64,000 bases of DNA, from the NCBI GenBank assembly GCA_025360125.1, contig JANYCU010000012.1, forward strand, positions 140,117 through 204,116, given 5' to 3'. Shown one piece after another: positions 34,882-42,943 of the stretch. This stretch comes from Armatimonadota bacterium. GTDB lineage: Bacteria; Armatimonadota; Fimbriimonadia; Fimbriimonadales; Fimbriimonadaceae. The position numbers were made by a program, and so were the translations under genes. Every line of letters begins with the position of its first letter. Positions within the stretch are counted from its first letter, which is position 1. The notes under the pieces were generated by a model. It did no database searches. It worked only from the letters and a program-made list of their open reading frames with translations, and was not told where the DNA came from.

Positions 34882-35082
34882 TCACTTTTCAGAATCCTTT
34901 GGAATACTGGGCTTAGAGTCGCTCATAGAATCCCACAGATACGTTTTGATGAAATAAAGCTGAAGCAATCGAGTTGCTCCGTTTCGAGCTTCTTCTTGTG
35001 TCAGTTCCACATTGCAAACCTTCTTTGCAATTCTCGCAAACTCTTTTACTTGCTCTTCAGACGGGGGCGTATCATGAGATAT
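34882..35082 (-). CDS. Small helical protein downstream of ATP-grasp, no standard start codon
   Basis: An open frame of 66 codons that is not found when only ATG/GTG/TTG starts are used. Its translation (SEEQVKEFARIAKKVCNVEL then TQEEARNGATRLLQLYFIK) looks like a common short protein of mobile islands, with helix EEQxxEFxxIxxKxxxVELTxEEA and the NGATRLLxLY helix. AAGGA lies just upstream of an ATA codon at 35082, so either ATA is used, or the 5' end carries a frameshift (an ATG in another frame sits at 35076). It lies 32 bases after the ATP-grasp stop, in the same direction. Confidence 0.55.
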   Translation of the reverse strand: MSHDTPPSEEQVKEFARIAKKVCNVELTQEEARNGATRLLQLYFIKTYLWDSMSDSKPSIPKDSEK

Positions 35083-35114
35083 TTTTCCTTCTCAACTACG
35101 ACCTGTGAAACTGT

Positions 35115-36260
35115 CTAAGGTGCCTCAAGCGCCTTAAGTACTTTCAAATATAGCTCATCTACCCTTTGAATCTGTTGGTCTCCCATTGACCCATAGTTAT
35201 CTAGCCCTGGTGCGCTATTGATCTCAATAACCCCATATTCCTGCATGGGCTGATCTATGGGGCCTGTACACATGAGATCAACGCCACAGAGTCTGAGCCC
35301 AAAATCTCTCGTTATCGATGTGGCAAGGGTTATATATTCTGGATGAATGCAATGTGTAACATCTCTTGCATCTCCCCCGGTTGAGAGATTTGCAACATCA
35401 AGTAATGTGAGGGATTCACCTTCTGACAGGATGCTCTCAATGTTTTTTTTCGCTCTTTTCAGTTTTGCCGTAATACGCGGATCTTCCAAATCAAGCACTG
35501 TATCTCTACCAGTTGAGACAAATTGGACCTGCTTTTGGTTGAGTAAATCAAGTATGGAACTTGATCCGTCTCCTACTACTTTAAGTGGCATACGCTCGTA
35601 GGCAGAAATGACCTCATTGTCTAAGACTACAATTCGGTAATCAGAACCTTTTAGGAACTCCTGCACGACCATCATTGATGAGCGCTTGAGAATATGCCGC
35701 GCTTGTGCATAATATTCCCGTTTCGTATGGGCCTTTGAAATGAGCGTTCCCTGACTTAAGTTGTGGGGCTTGAGTATGACGGGAAGACCTATCGATTGTG
35801 CGAACACCCAACCGTCGTCTATCGTACGCTGCATAGCAAGCGATTCATTGAACTTTTCGGTAAATACCGTAATGTCTCGGGGAACGGCGTAGCCAAACTT
35901 TCGCAAGAAATAGCTGGTATAGCCCTTGTCTCTGGCTATTTCCGATGAACCTTGGGGATTGACGTTGAAATTTCGGTCTTTGAAGAGCACCCTCCTTCCC
36001 GATTGGAAGGTAATGGATCCCACGAATCCGTAGTCCGGTTCGAGTTCTACAACTGCTCCAATACTGCCAGCCACACGTGAAATACTGTCTGAAACGAACG
36101 TTTTTCGCACTATCCATAGTTTGACATGTTCTTCGCTGAGTATCTGAGCTGACGGAGGCACAGTTGAATTTGGAATTGTTAGAGCAATGAAGTTAAGGAT
36201 GGAGCTACTCCAACAATGCCCAATCAAACCCCTTCTGACAAGGGTGTAAAACAGTGGCAT
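35115..36260 (-). CDS. ATP-grasp ligase of the cyanophycin synthetase / GshAB type
   Basis: A 381-residue ATP-grasp enzyme; such proteins join an amine to a carboxylate via acyl phosphate. Visible: the linker ARDKGYTSYFLRKFGYAVP near 110, PVILKPHNLSQGTLIS (ATP-binding Lys), VQEFLKGSDYRIVVLDNEVI, MPLKVVGDGSSSILDLL, LSTGGDARDVT, and the Mg-binding end GVIEINSAPGLDNYGS with Glu and Asn. This set is typical of the stand-alone ATP-grasp relatives of cyanophycin synthetase. The first 60 residues are poorly conserved. It follows the TIR gene by 48 bases, so a shared operon is likely, and it might make a small peptide or amide conjugate for that system. Confidence 0.85.
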   Translation of the reverse strand: MPLFYTLVRRGLIGHCWSSSILNFIALTIPNSTVPPSAQILSEEHVKLWIVRKTFVSDSISRVAGSIGAVVELEPDYGFVGSITFQSGRRVLFKDRNFNVNPQGSSEIARDKGYTSYFLRKFGYAVPRDITVFTEKFNESLAMQRTIDDGWVFAQSIGLPVILKPHNLSQGTLISKAHTKREYYAQARHILKRSSMMVVQEFLKGSDYRIVVLDNEVISAYERMPLKVVGDGSSSILDLLNQKQVQFVSTGRDTVLDLEDPRITAKLKRAKKNIESILSEGESLTLLDVANLSTGGDARDVTHCIHPEYITLATSITRDFGLRLCGVDLMCTGPIDQPMQEYGVIEINSAPGLDNYGSMGDQQIQRVDELYLKVLKALEAP

Positions 36261-36308
36261 GCTGCTTCACGAGCCTTGCAAGGAAGAGTTCTGGATCGGG
36301 TTCGATCC

Positions 36309-37094
36309 TCAAACTTCTCTCATAAGGAAATCTTTAAACATAATCGTCCCTATAGAAAATGGACTATCAGCCTCAAAGTAGCAGTAAAAGCTGGTAGCGG
36401 ACGTAACGCTAGGAGATTGAAATTTTCGTTCGTAGATCGGCGGAGCCCGGTTCTCACTGTTCATGAAGAAAATGCCTACCCCATCTCCGATGGCTTGGGA
36501 GTTTGGAATGCCAAACCAGGTTTTAACAGCTGAGTAATTTGCTCCCACGTCAATGCCAATATAAAGCCCTTCCGTCGGGCTAATCTTGACCCCAAACTCC
36601 ACAACAATTGCATGTTTGCCAGCCGTTTCTGCGGGAACGGACGAGTGGCAAGCGAATCCATTTCTGAATGTCTCGTCTTGAGGCCCCTTGGGCTTGTCTT
36701 CAATTCCTCGTAAAAGCTCTTCGCAGGCTGCATCAAACACCTTATTGGTAAAGTTCGCATAGAGCTTATTGCGAAGCATAATTGGAACTTTGCATGCCCG
36801 CAAAACCGCAGGAATCACAAATTTCTCTCCAAGGCCCTTTTCTTCCGCCAATTCCATAATCAGGCCAGTCGCGACTTCTTTTTTCACCCAAGGTGAATTT
36901 ACAGACGCTTCACTAAGGAGTACGACCAGTCTATCGGCACTTTCGATCCCATCACCGATTTTTTCGATGAGAGAATCGCCAGGAGTCATCGACCACTCAT
37001 CAAACCATACTTCAATGCCACGCTTACTTAGCCAACTTGCTATTGGGCGGGCGATTTCCTTGTCGGCAGACGAGTGTGATACAAAGACCTTCAT
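36309..37094 (-). CDS. TIR-domain protein with C-terminal beta-rich domain
   Basis: A 261-residue protein. Residues 1-135 are a TIR_2-type domain: KVFVSHSSADKEIARPIASWL, GIEVWFDEWSMTPGDSLIEKI, ESADRLVVLLSEASVNSPWVKKE. The Glu in WFDEW (Glu33) is at the usual place for a candidate catalytic residue by alignment memory; many bacterial TIR enzymes cleave NAD+. The C-terminal ~110 residues, after a short linker, are beta-rich with aromatic residues (GLYIGIDVGANYSAVKTWFG), perhaps a sensor or ligand-binding domain. It precedes the ATP-grasp gene. A conflict-system effector is likely. Confidence 0.85.
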   Translation of the reverse strand: MKVFVSHSSADKEIARPIASWLSKRGIEVWFDEWSMTPGDSLIEKIGDGIESADRLVVLLSEASVNSPWVKKEVATGLIMELAEEKGLGEKFVIPAVLRACKVPIMLRNKLYANFTNKVFDAACEELLRGIEDKPKGPQDETFRNGFACHSSVPAETAGKHAIVVEFGVKISPTEGLYIGIDVGANYSAVKTWFGIPNSQAIGDGVGIFFMNSENRAPPIYERKFQSPSVTSATSFYCYFEADSPFSIGTIMFKDFLMREV

Positions 37095-37277
37095 TTTCTA
37101 TATTTTAGCAAAAAGAACCCCGATTGGGATTCCTTCATTTTTGTTCACTTTGGTGGTACAGAACGAAGTTTAGTCGGACTTAATGAGTCACTCATCAATG
37201 CTCTGCTAGGAGACCCATTTCCCGACTTGTGGTGGGAGGAAATGGTAACGTCCAAAACGCACCAATTTGACTTCTAA
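37080..37277 (+). pseudogene. 3' fragment of a coding region
   Basis: A 66-codon open stretch on the plus strand without a start codon, from a TGA at 37077 to TAA at 37277. Translation has protein character: SFIFVHFGGTERSLVGLNES, then ALLGDPFPDLWWEEMVTSK. It begins over the TIR start codon, so it is most likely a truncated gene end left by an earlier rearrangement. Family unknown. Confidence 0.35.
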
Positions 37278-37332
37278 TTCCTCCAAACGAAGGGCGGCTC
37301 CCGTGAACCGCCCCTGTCCTCATCGCGCCTTT

Positions 37333-37620
37333 TTAGCGCGGCGGATCGACCGTTGTGTCACCTGAAGTAGGTGATGGCGTCGATGCGAGCGTGATTGTTC
37401 CACGCGCAACACATCGTAGCTTGCGGTCACCATCTTGCGCGGTACACAGAGCCATCTCCGCGCTACCTTCAAGATGTGATCCAATGAGTGGCTTAATTTG
37501 CCTTTCATTGTTTCTTTCCTTTGAACCTTTGAGCAAGTTATCCCCAATCGAAAATAACCCCGCTCGCGACCTTGCCCTGCCGAAGCGGAGCATGATACGC
37601 TTACCGTTGGACTCCCTCAT
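37333..37620 (-). CDS. Possible small protein, unknown
   Basis: A minus-strand frame of up to 95 residues whose last ~60 look coding (PLIGSHLEGSAEMALCTAQD, then CVARGTITLASTPSPTSGD). The best ribosome-binding site here, AAAGGAAAGAAACAATG ending near 37508, opens a different frame (62 very basic residues). So either the basic frame is the gene, or a one-base change has disconnected the site from the protein-like frame. Unresolved, low confidence. Confidence 0.3.
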   Translation of the reverse strand: MRESNGKRIMLRFGRARSRAGLFSIGDNLLKGSKERNNERQIKPLIGSHLEGSAEMALCTAQDGDRKLRCVARGTITLASTPSPTSGDTTVDPPR

Positions 37621-37793
37621 ACATCGCTCATCCGTTATCCTTTGGGGGTTCTGGAAAAGTTATGTTGTGTTGGGAGGCCACCTCTCAAAGAAGCTTTCAA
37701 GGGATTGCTTCTTTTTGTCATTGGGCTATCAATAGCACACATTCCATTCCTTTGCCAACGACTACGTGAGTTCGTATAGCTACTTGATTCGCT

Positions 37794-38175
37794 TTGCCTT
37801 GCTTCACGCATAATGGCAGGGACGGATTCAAGTCTGAAAGAGTCTCAGAGTTCTACGAAAAAAGTAAAAAAAATATTCCCCCAAATCTACGCAGGAAATT
37901 TGATGGGCTTCGTATTGCTGTGCAGAAGGTCCCATCGCCTGCACAACTTATTCACTCTAGGACGATTTAGAAATTTGAAATGGATCGCAATTCTTCTACA
38001 AAATTGTATTCCGATTTTCAGAACGCAACCCTCGAAAGCTTGAAAAGTGGCCTTGCAAACAGAACAACCAGCTTTTTACGGTTGGTCATTATGATTGGCG
38101 GGACAATCAAGGCGGATTGCTGCTTCGGAGCTATGAATTATTGCGACTCTCTGCAACGTTCAACGGCATCGGCTA
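37794..38175 (+). pseudogene. Decayed coding region with frame changes
   Basis: A TTG-started frame at 37794-37970 reads as protein (DGFKSERVSEFYEKSKKNIP, then LRRKFDGLRIAVQKV) and ends at TAG; protein-like text then continues in other frames, such as LYSDFQNATLESLKSGLANR and NNQLFTVGHYDWRDNQGGLL up to about 38175. This is what a gene with several indels would look like. No family recognised. With the 37080-37620 features, it fills the 1.1-kb stretch between the TIR gene and the next XRE gene. Confidence 0.35.
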
Positions 38176-38222
38176 GCTTAGGCTCGCGATAGTATTCCTT
38201 TTGTATCCTTCCAGATACTGAA

Positions 38223-38504
38223 TCACTTCTGGGTGATCTTTTCGATGAATTGGGCGAACAAAACGTTCGGATTTACATCAAGTGCCATGCAAACCTGATA
38301 GAACTCGACTACATCGATTCGGCGTTCTTTGTGCTCAATATGGTTGACGAACCGAGGCGATTGCCCAAGTCTCGATGCCAATTCCCTTTGACTGACTCCC
38401 TTTTCATTACGAGCCTCTTTAAGCACGGTGATCAACTCGTCGTACTCAAAGGTGTTCAGAGAGGCGACCGGACGTTTGTTTCCCACATCCCAAATTGCCC
38501 TCAA
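38223..38504 (-). CDS. XRE-family transcriptional regulator
   Basis: A 93-residue Cro/C1-type helix-turn-helix protein: ELITVLKEARNEKGVSQREL, ASRLGQSPRFVNHIEHKERR, then VVEFYQVCMALDVNP. It covers one complete HTH_3 domain with short tails and no second domain. Divergent from the exported-protein pair (68 bases between starts), so it may regulate it. An antitoxin role would need a partner toxin, and none is seen next to it. Confidence 0.82.
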   Translation of the reverse strand: MRAIWDVGNKRPVASLNTFEYDELITVLKEARNEKGVSQRELASRLGQSPRFVNHIEHKERRIDVVEFYQVCMALDVNPNVLFAQFIEKITQK

Positions 38505-38572
38505 AGAGTGTTTCTATCTTTGGTCCAAACATAATATAGTTAACCATCAGGCTTTGCCTTGATGAGGTTACA

Positions 38573-39118
38573 ATGACTCTCGCACTTGCTACTCTCCTCG
38601 CATATCATTCGACAATCCAAAAGTACCCGCCGACCGCACCAGGTCCCTGTTTCACCGACATTTCTGATCAAAAAGAAATTGATACCTTCGAAGAACGGGA
38701 GAAGAAAGCCGCAAGAACACTAACGCTCGCGGAATTTGGCGCTCCATATATCAGTATCTACAACAAGCAGCATTCATTACGGCAACCGTTCGGTCCAATG
38801 ACGGTTGATCATTTCTCTGGCGAGCACTTCACCTACGGTATGAGTTTTGCGCCAGTCAATATTACGCCACTTCCAGATGGGTTCACCATGAAGGTTGTCT
38901 ATCATCACTGGGGTACTCCAGATGACCCAGAAACAGCAACGCGCTATTACCGCCTTACAGACCATACGAAACAGGTTCATGGAAGCTCGATCCCCCTCTA
39001 TCCAGAGGCAAAGCTAAAGAGGTATGGATGGGCGGAGGTTCATATCCTTCTCAATGACATTTCAAGTGACTTTCGGATAGTGGACGACACTCGAAGCAAA
39101 AAGGTTGGCCACCAGTGA
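38573..39118 (+). CDS. Probable exported protein, unknown
   Basis: A 181-residue protein with a short, weakly hydrophobic N-terminus (MTLALATLLAYHSTI). The body is rich in His, Tyr and Phe (DHFSGEHFTYGMSFAPVNI, MKVVYHHWGTPDDPE) with no motif I recognise. It overlaps the next gene by four bases (GTGA), so both are co-translated. The two genes differ in base usage from the neighbouring regulators only slightly. Confidence 0.55.
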   Translation: MTLALATLLAYHSTIQKYPPTAPGPCFTDISDQKEIDTFEEREKKAARTLTLAEFGAPYISIYNKQHSLRQPFGPMTVDHFSGEHFTYGMSFAPVNITPLPDGFTMKVVYHHWGTPDDPETATRYYRLTDHTKQVHGSSIPLYPEAKLKRYGWAEVHILLNDISSDFRIVDDTRSKKVGHQ

Positions 39119-40287
39119 TTATTTCACTTGCCATTGCTTCGATGTCTTTTCAGGATAGCAATATCGGAGATACGAGCGAGTTCGTTATGTCGGCAAGCGG
39201 TCAGATCATCGTAGCGCGCATTGAGGAGTATGCAAAACCGACAAAGATTGTGGTCAAGAACCTTGATACGGGTGAATTAAGCCAGATTCTGGGGCCGGAT
39301 GGCAGTGCCCCCAATGCGAATTGCGTCAAAGCGGCGATATCAGCAGACGGCAGTACCGTGGCATTTGTAAGCGGAGCGACAAATCTTGGTTTCTTAAACC
39401 CTCAGAAGTCCGTCAATATCTACACGTGGGACCGTGAAAGTAAGAAGATCACCTGTCTTACCGAGAAGTGTCCTGCCGACATACTTGCTCGGCATCCTTA
39501 CTCTCTCAGTGTTGCGAACGGTGGAAAGCGAATTCTCTTTGAAACCCTTCCTCTCAACAGCATGCCTTCGCGCCTGTTCGTGATTGATGGAGATAAAGGA
39601 GTTCAAACACTTGCCGGAGCCCTGAGGCTTGGAGACGTCCAAGAAGAGGATTATCGAGGAGGAATGTCTGCAGACGGATCGGTTATCTATGCTGCAGTGC
39701 AAGACAAGGTCTATTCTAAAGGGCAATCTTCGCCCAACCCCGTAATCATCGTTGCATCGCTTGATAAGGGCATTTCAAATAGAATCTACCTTCGCTCCCG
39801 TGCTGTTGTAGGTGGTTTATGTGTTTCTGGCGATGGATCGACCGTTGCTTTCAACGACTGCCAGTATCAGAGCGGTCAAATTCAGCTCACCGTTTATACG
39901 GCAGAAAGGAATAGTCCAACTCCGATTGCTTGGCGAAAGCATATTGAGAAGAACCAATCACACTATCCATGGGCTCTTGCGATCAACGGAAACGGTACTG
40001 CTATAGCCTGTCAATCCGCCCAAGGTAACGCAAAAGGCGAAGACATGATCTATGTCGGTACGTGGCCTGGAAATCAATGGCAGGTTGCTTCGATCGATCG
40101 GTATGGAAATCGCAATGAATACTTCTGTGGCATCGATGCCCGCTCATTGCGAGGATTTGCTTTCACCAACAACACTTCAATCCTCACCTTTGTGGGCAGA
40201 TTCGACGATCCCAACCACCGAGAGCATGTGACAGGAAAACTCTACCGAAGGGATCTGGAACTCGGGAAGACAACTCGAATCCAATAG
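39115..40287 (+). CDS. Beta-propeller protein with WD40/PD40-like repeats
   Basis: A 390-residue protein starting at GTG in the overlap with the upstream gene, with a short signal-like stretch (IISLAIASMSFQD). Repeats with the PD40/TolB-like signature occur along its length: AISADGSTVAFVSG, VANGGKRILFET, MSADGSVIYAAVQD, VSGDGSTVAFND, AINGNGTAIACQS. This predicts a six- or seven-bladed propeller, likely a binding scaffold outside the cytoplasm. No catalytic motif. Confidence 0.75.
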   Translation: MIISLAIASMSFQDSNIGDTSEFVMSASGQIIVARIEEYAKPTKIVVKNLDTGELSQILGPDGSAPNANCVKAAISADGSTVAFVSGATNLGFLNPQKSVNIYTWDRESKKITCLTEKCPADILARHPYSLSVANGGKRILFETLPLNSMPSRLFVIDGDKGVQTLAGALRLGDVQEEDYRGGMSADGSVIYAAVQDKVYSKGQSSPNPVIIVASLDKGISNRIYLRSRAVVGGLCVSGDGSTVAFNDCQYQSGQIQLTVYTAERNSPTPIAWRKHIEKNQSHYPWALAINGNGTAIACQSAQGNAKGEDMIYVGTWPGNQWQVASIDRYGNRNEYFCGIDARSLRGFAFTNNTSILTFVGRFDDPNHREHVTGKLYRRDLELGKTTRIQ

Positions 40288-40344
40288 GCGCAGCGTTTCT
40301 TGCTTGCACCAACGATTCAAAATTCGCCGTTACACTCCTCTTCC

Positions 40345-40387
40345 CCAATTGTTAATGAGCGGCCAAGCCGTGAACCTTAACAACTGG
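40345..40387. promoter_or_regulatory. Inverted repeat before the ArdC gene
   Basis: CCAATTGTTAA (40345-40355) faces TTAACAACTGG (40377-40387), 10 of 11 positions matching, with a 21-base spacer. It lies about 58 bases before the likely ArdC start and could be an operator or a hairpin in the leader. Confidence 0.4.
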
Positions 40388-40444
40388 AAATGAAATGGAA
40401 TACCAAAACATCCCCCAAGTTGGAGGTTGCGTCGAGGTGTTTCC

Positions 40445-41305
40445 TTGATCGCAAATCTCTATGAAATCGTCACTCTGAAGATTATCGAGGCACTGAACCA
40501 AGGAGTTGTGCCGTGGCGTAAGCCATGGCATAAATCCAATCAGATGCCCGTGAATCTATTGACCAATAAGCCGTACAGGGGCGTGAATCCGTGGCTACTT
40601 TCGGCGACCAAGTTTTCCGATCATCGATGGCTAACGTATAAACAAGCTCAGGAACTCGGTGCGAAAGTTCGACCGGGAGAAAAGTCCACGATGGTTGTGT
40701 TTTGGAAATTTCCAGATCGGAAGAAGGAGGACGAAGAAAAGGAAGATCTAACGAACCATGCTCCAATCCTGCGCTACTACAACATATTCAATGTAGAGCA
40801 AATAGATGGACTGAACCTTCCAACCAATCCCGAAAAGTTGGTCTTATCCGATACTGATAGGATTGAACGAGCTGAGCTATTCCTTCGAGCAATGGCTTCC
40901 CCTCCCGCGTTTGAAGAGCGTGGAAGCGAGGCCTGGTATAACCCGGGACAGGATTTGGTTAGGATTCCACCAATTCACCTCTTTGATTCGGTCGACAGCT
41001 ATTACAACACGAAATTCCACGAATACGCCCACTCCACAGGGCACAGGTCGAGACTCAATCGGTCTGGCGTTATGGGATCGATTCACTTTGGATCAGAGGG
41101 ATATAGTCGGGAAGAGCTCGTTGCAGAACTCGGTTCATCCTATTGTTGCTGCCTACTTGGTCTTGATGGATCACTCATTGATGATGCAGCCTCGTATATC
41201 GGCGGTTGGCTTACATCCTTGAAGTCAGATCCTCGTGCAATTGTGATCGCCTCTGGTCAAGCCCAGAAGGCAGCGGACTACATTCGAGGTGTTTCATACC
41301 TTTAA
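40445..41305 (+). CDS. ardC: ArdC-like antirestriction protein (ssDNA-binding plus zincin domain)
   Basis: A protein of 286 residues from TTG 40445, with GAGGTG five bases before it. The N-terminal domain (to ~125) is the ArdC/ssDNA-binding module: YEIVTLKIIEALNQGVVPWR, NLLTNKPYRGVNPWLLS, VVFWKF, YYNIFNVEQI. The C-terminal zincin-like domain has HEYAHSTGH at 192 onwards and later REELVAELGSSY with an acidic residue. ArdC proteins guard incoming single-stranded DNA against host nucleases during conjugation, which supports a transferable element. A strong terminator follows at once. Confidence 0.9.
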   Translation: MIANLYEIVTLKIIEALNQGVVPWRKPWHKSNQMPVNLLTNKPYRGVNPWLLSATKFSDHRWLTYKQAQELGAKVRPGEKSTMVVFWKFPDRKKEDEEKEDLTNHAPILRYYNIFNVEQIDGLNLPTNPEKLVLSDTDRIERAELFLRAMASPPAFEERGSEAWYNPGQDLVRIPPIHLFDSVDSYYNTKFHEYAHSTGHRSRLNRSGVMGSIHFGSEGYSREELVAELGSSYCCCLLGLDGSLIDDAASYIGGWLTSLKSDPRAIVIASGQAQKAADYIRGVSYL

Positions 41306-41310
41306 TCTTT

Positions 41311-41338
41311 GCCCTCTGAAACATTCAGAGGGCTTTTT
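41311..41338 (+). terminator. Strong intrinsic terminator after ArdC
   Basis: A perfect 10-bp stem GCCCTCTGAA/TTCAGAGGGC with a three-base loop and a TTTTT tail, five bases after the ArdC stop. Confidence 0.93.
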
Positions 41339-41348
41339 CAATTGAAAA

Positions 41349-41369
41349 GCCCCTTCGAGTTGAAGGGGC
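41349..41369 (-). terminator. Intrinsic terminator of the DprA-like gene
   Basis: On the minus strand GCCCCTTC/GAAGGGGC with a five-base loop, followed by TTTTC, just after the stop at 41375. With 41311-41338 it forms a back-to-back terminator pair between convergent genes. Confidence 0.85.
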
Positions 41370-41374
41370 AAGAA

Positions 41375-41908
41375 TCAGTTGAAGAGAAGACCCGGCACCT
41401 GCCGACCTACAATCTCCTGGATCAATCGATCGACCGAGACGAGAGTGGTGCGTGTGCTCTTTGGAGCATGTGGTTCCTGGCGAGAAACGATGAGGTCGCA
41501 ACCTGGGTCGTACTCATAGCGCCAAAGCCTTGCCATGAGAAACGGCTCTTCAGAAAGGTTAGTACCAAGGTGGTTGTAGAAGCCGCCTCGTATAACAAGT
41601 ATTCGTGGAGCGCCCCATCGAAGTGGCACCACGGCTGCTCGTTGGTGTCCGGTATGGTGAATCCCGGTGACCAAAGTCTTTCCATCGAGTACCAAGCTCT
41701 CAGCTTGGCGTTCGATTTCATTGAGTTGATTTCCATCGTGACTGCTTGCACCGAATGCCGCATCAATCTTGACCAATTGCGAGCAGAGGAGACGAGTATT
41801 GCCGTATAGCCAAAGGTTTGCTGGCTCATAGAAGCCAGGTTCTTCGTTGAAGGGGGCTCTTCGGCGTGGTGGAAGAGGTCGTGTTGTCGAAATGTCGAGT
41901 GTTTTCAC
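41375..41908 (-). CDS. DprA/Smf-related Rossmann-fold protein, degenerate
   Basis: A 177-residue protein read opposite to an overlapping plus-strand frame that does not look coding. It follows DprA in order: NLWLYGNTRLL, a KTLVTGIHHTGHQRAAVVPL segment at the place of VSGLARGIDAAAH, APRILVIRGGFYNHL for the next strand, then a P-G loop. DprA loads RecA on single-stranded DNA during uptake; relatives of the SLOG superfamily bind nucleotides in conflict systems. Normal ssDNA-contact residues seem altered. Terminator at its 3' end and ArdC opposite suggest a DNA-entry role. Confidence 0.6.
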   Translation of the reverse strand: MKTLDISTTRPLPPRRRAPFNEEPGFYEPANLWLYGNTRLLCSQLVKIDAAFGASSHDGNQLNEIERQAESLVLDGKTLVTGIHHTGHQRAAVVPLRWGAPRILVIRGGFYNHLGTNLSEEPFLMARLWRYEYDPGCDLIVSRQEPHAPKSTRTTLVSVDRLIQEIVGRQVPGLLFN

Positions 41909-41940
41909 ACGACCATCGTCTAGCTATTTGGATGATGAGG

Positions 41941-42231
41941 CTAATTTCCGGTCATTGACGCAAGATTAGACCACCGAGCAGCCGCTAGAGCAAGCAAGAG
42001 CAGCACCCACATGATCAACTTCCAGTTTTCGATCAGAAGTTCTTGTCGCTTTGCCTCGTCGATCTTCCGACCGCATCGTCCGCATACGATGCGAAAGCCA
42101 TACGAAGTGCGCGCTGAAACAGCCCGGTCCCTACCGAACTTGACATGCTCACTTCCACCCGTCCGCACCTTACGACGGAGTTGGAAGTCAGCAGAACGAA
42201 ATCGAGTTCCGCAGAGATAGCAATTAGCCAT
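41941..42231 (-). CDS. Small zinc-ribbon membrane protein
   Basis: About 96 residues from ATG 42231. It has CYLCG near residue 3 and CGRCG near 48, together a four-Cys zinc ribbon, followed by a polar helix and one transmembrane helix at the C-terminus (LIMWVLLLLALAAARW). Such proteins are often membrane-tethered nucleic acid or protein-binding modules, but no function can be assigned. It sits 32 bases upstream of the DprA-like gene and is parallel to it, so they may be co-transcribed. Confidence 0.6.
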   Translation of the reverse strand: MANCYLCGTRFRSADFQLRRKVRTGGSEHVKFGRDRAVSARTSYGFRIVCGRCGRKIDEAKRQELLIENWKLIMWVLLLLALAAARWSNLASMTGN

Positions 42232-42592
42232 GTCGCCCAGGCTAATGCAACTGACGTGGCGAGTAAAATTCTCTCGCATCTACGCAAGCGATTGTAGGCT
42301 CACAATACGTCACAATTCAGGGAGAGGCGCAAGATCGTGGCGGACACATCGCATTCTTGGCCCTCAAGTCTTTGCCGATCGTCCTTCTTTGAAGAATGGC
42401 TTACAATGCAAGTGGTGCTGCTTCAAGTTCATAACCAAACTGTCGTACCGAAATATATCATGCGTAGGCTGCATATACTAGAATACAATTGAGAAGTAGG
42501 GAGTTTGACTTGGCTTTGCAATCAACTTTCTGTCGTCACCAATATTTTCTTGCCCGTATTAACCATGTTTTCTATTCAATTGAGGCTGATCG
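42232..42592. other. Region without a clear gene
   Basis: Only short frames occur. One plus-strand frame ending at 42481 finishes with a Cys-rich stretch (CKWCCFKF, then CVGC), possibly the tail of a lost zinc-ribbon gene. No terminator or clear promoter is seen. Confidence 0.3.
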
Positions 42593-42838
42593 ATGCTTAG
42601 GTTGCGTTGCTACGTATTTGGAAACCTCGTCCGGGAATCTAGTACTCGAGAACTGACCCGCGAAGAGCTCACTTTTTTGGAAAATCACCGGACCGAATGT
42701 GAAGACTGTCGGTATAAGGAAGTCACTTCGAAATGTAGCCTAGATGCGGTCAGACCCATCGATAGCGAGGAACATGTGGGTGGCCCTACCAAAACTCTAT
42801 CTATTTTGGATAATCTTGGGTACAAAATTACTCAATAA
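42593..42838 (+). CDS. Small zinc-finger-like protein, unknown
   Basis: An 81-residue protein with helix TREELTFLENHRTECEDCRY that resembles the HxxxCxxC of anti-sigma-type zinc fingers (His, two Cys; a further Cys at 42 and one at 6). No transmembrane segment follows, unlike real anti-sigma factors. It is isolated between the zinc-ribbon gene and the caspase operon and convergent with the latter. Plausible but unproven gene. Confidence 0.45.
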   Translation: MLRLRCYVFGNLVRESSTRELTREELTFLENHRTECEDCRYKEVTSKCSLDAVRPIDSEEHVGGPTKTLSILDNLGYKITQ

Positions 42839-42943
42839 TGAGCCTGAATATCTCCAGTCGTAATCTCTTATTCTGGGTTCTTGGATCAACTTGACGTTCT
42901 AAATTTTTGGATCAAAGATTGAATAACTTTGGCGGATTGGACC

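Noticed and set aside
41309..41809. Plus-strand frame of 166 codons opposite the DprA-like gene
   Set aside because: It begins at the ArdC terminator and would be transcribed through it, and its protein has no recognisable pattern, unlike the minus-strand frame.
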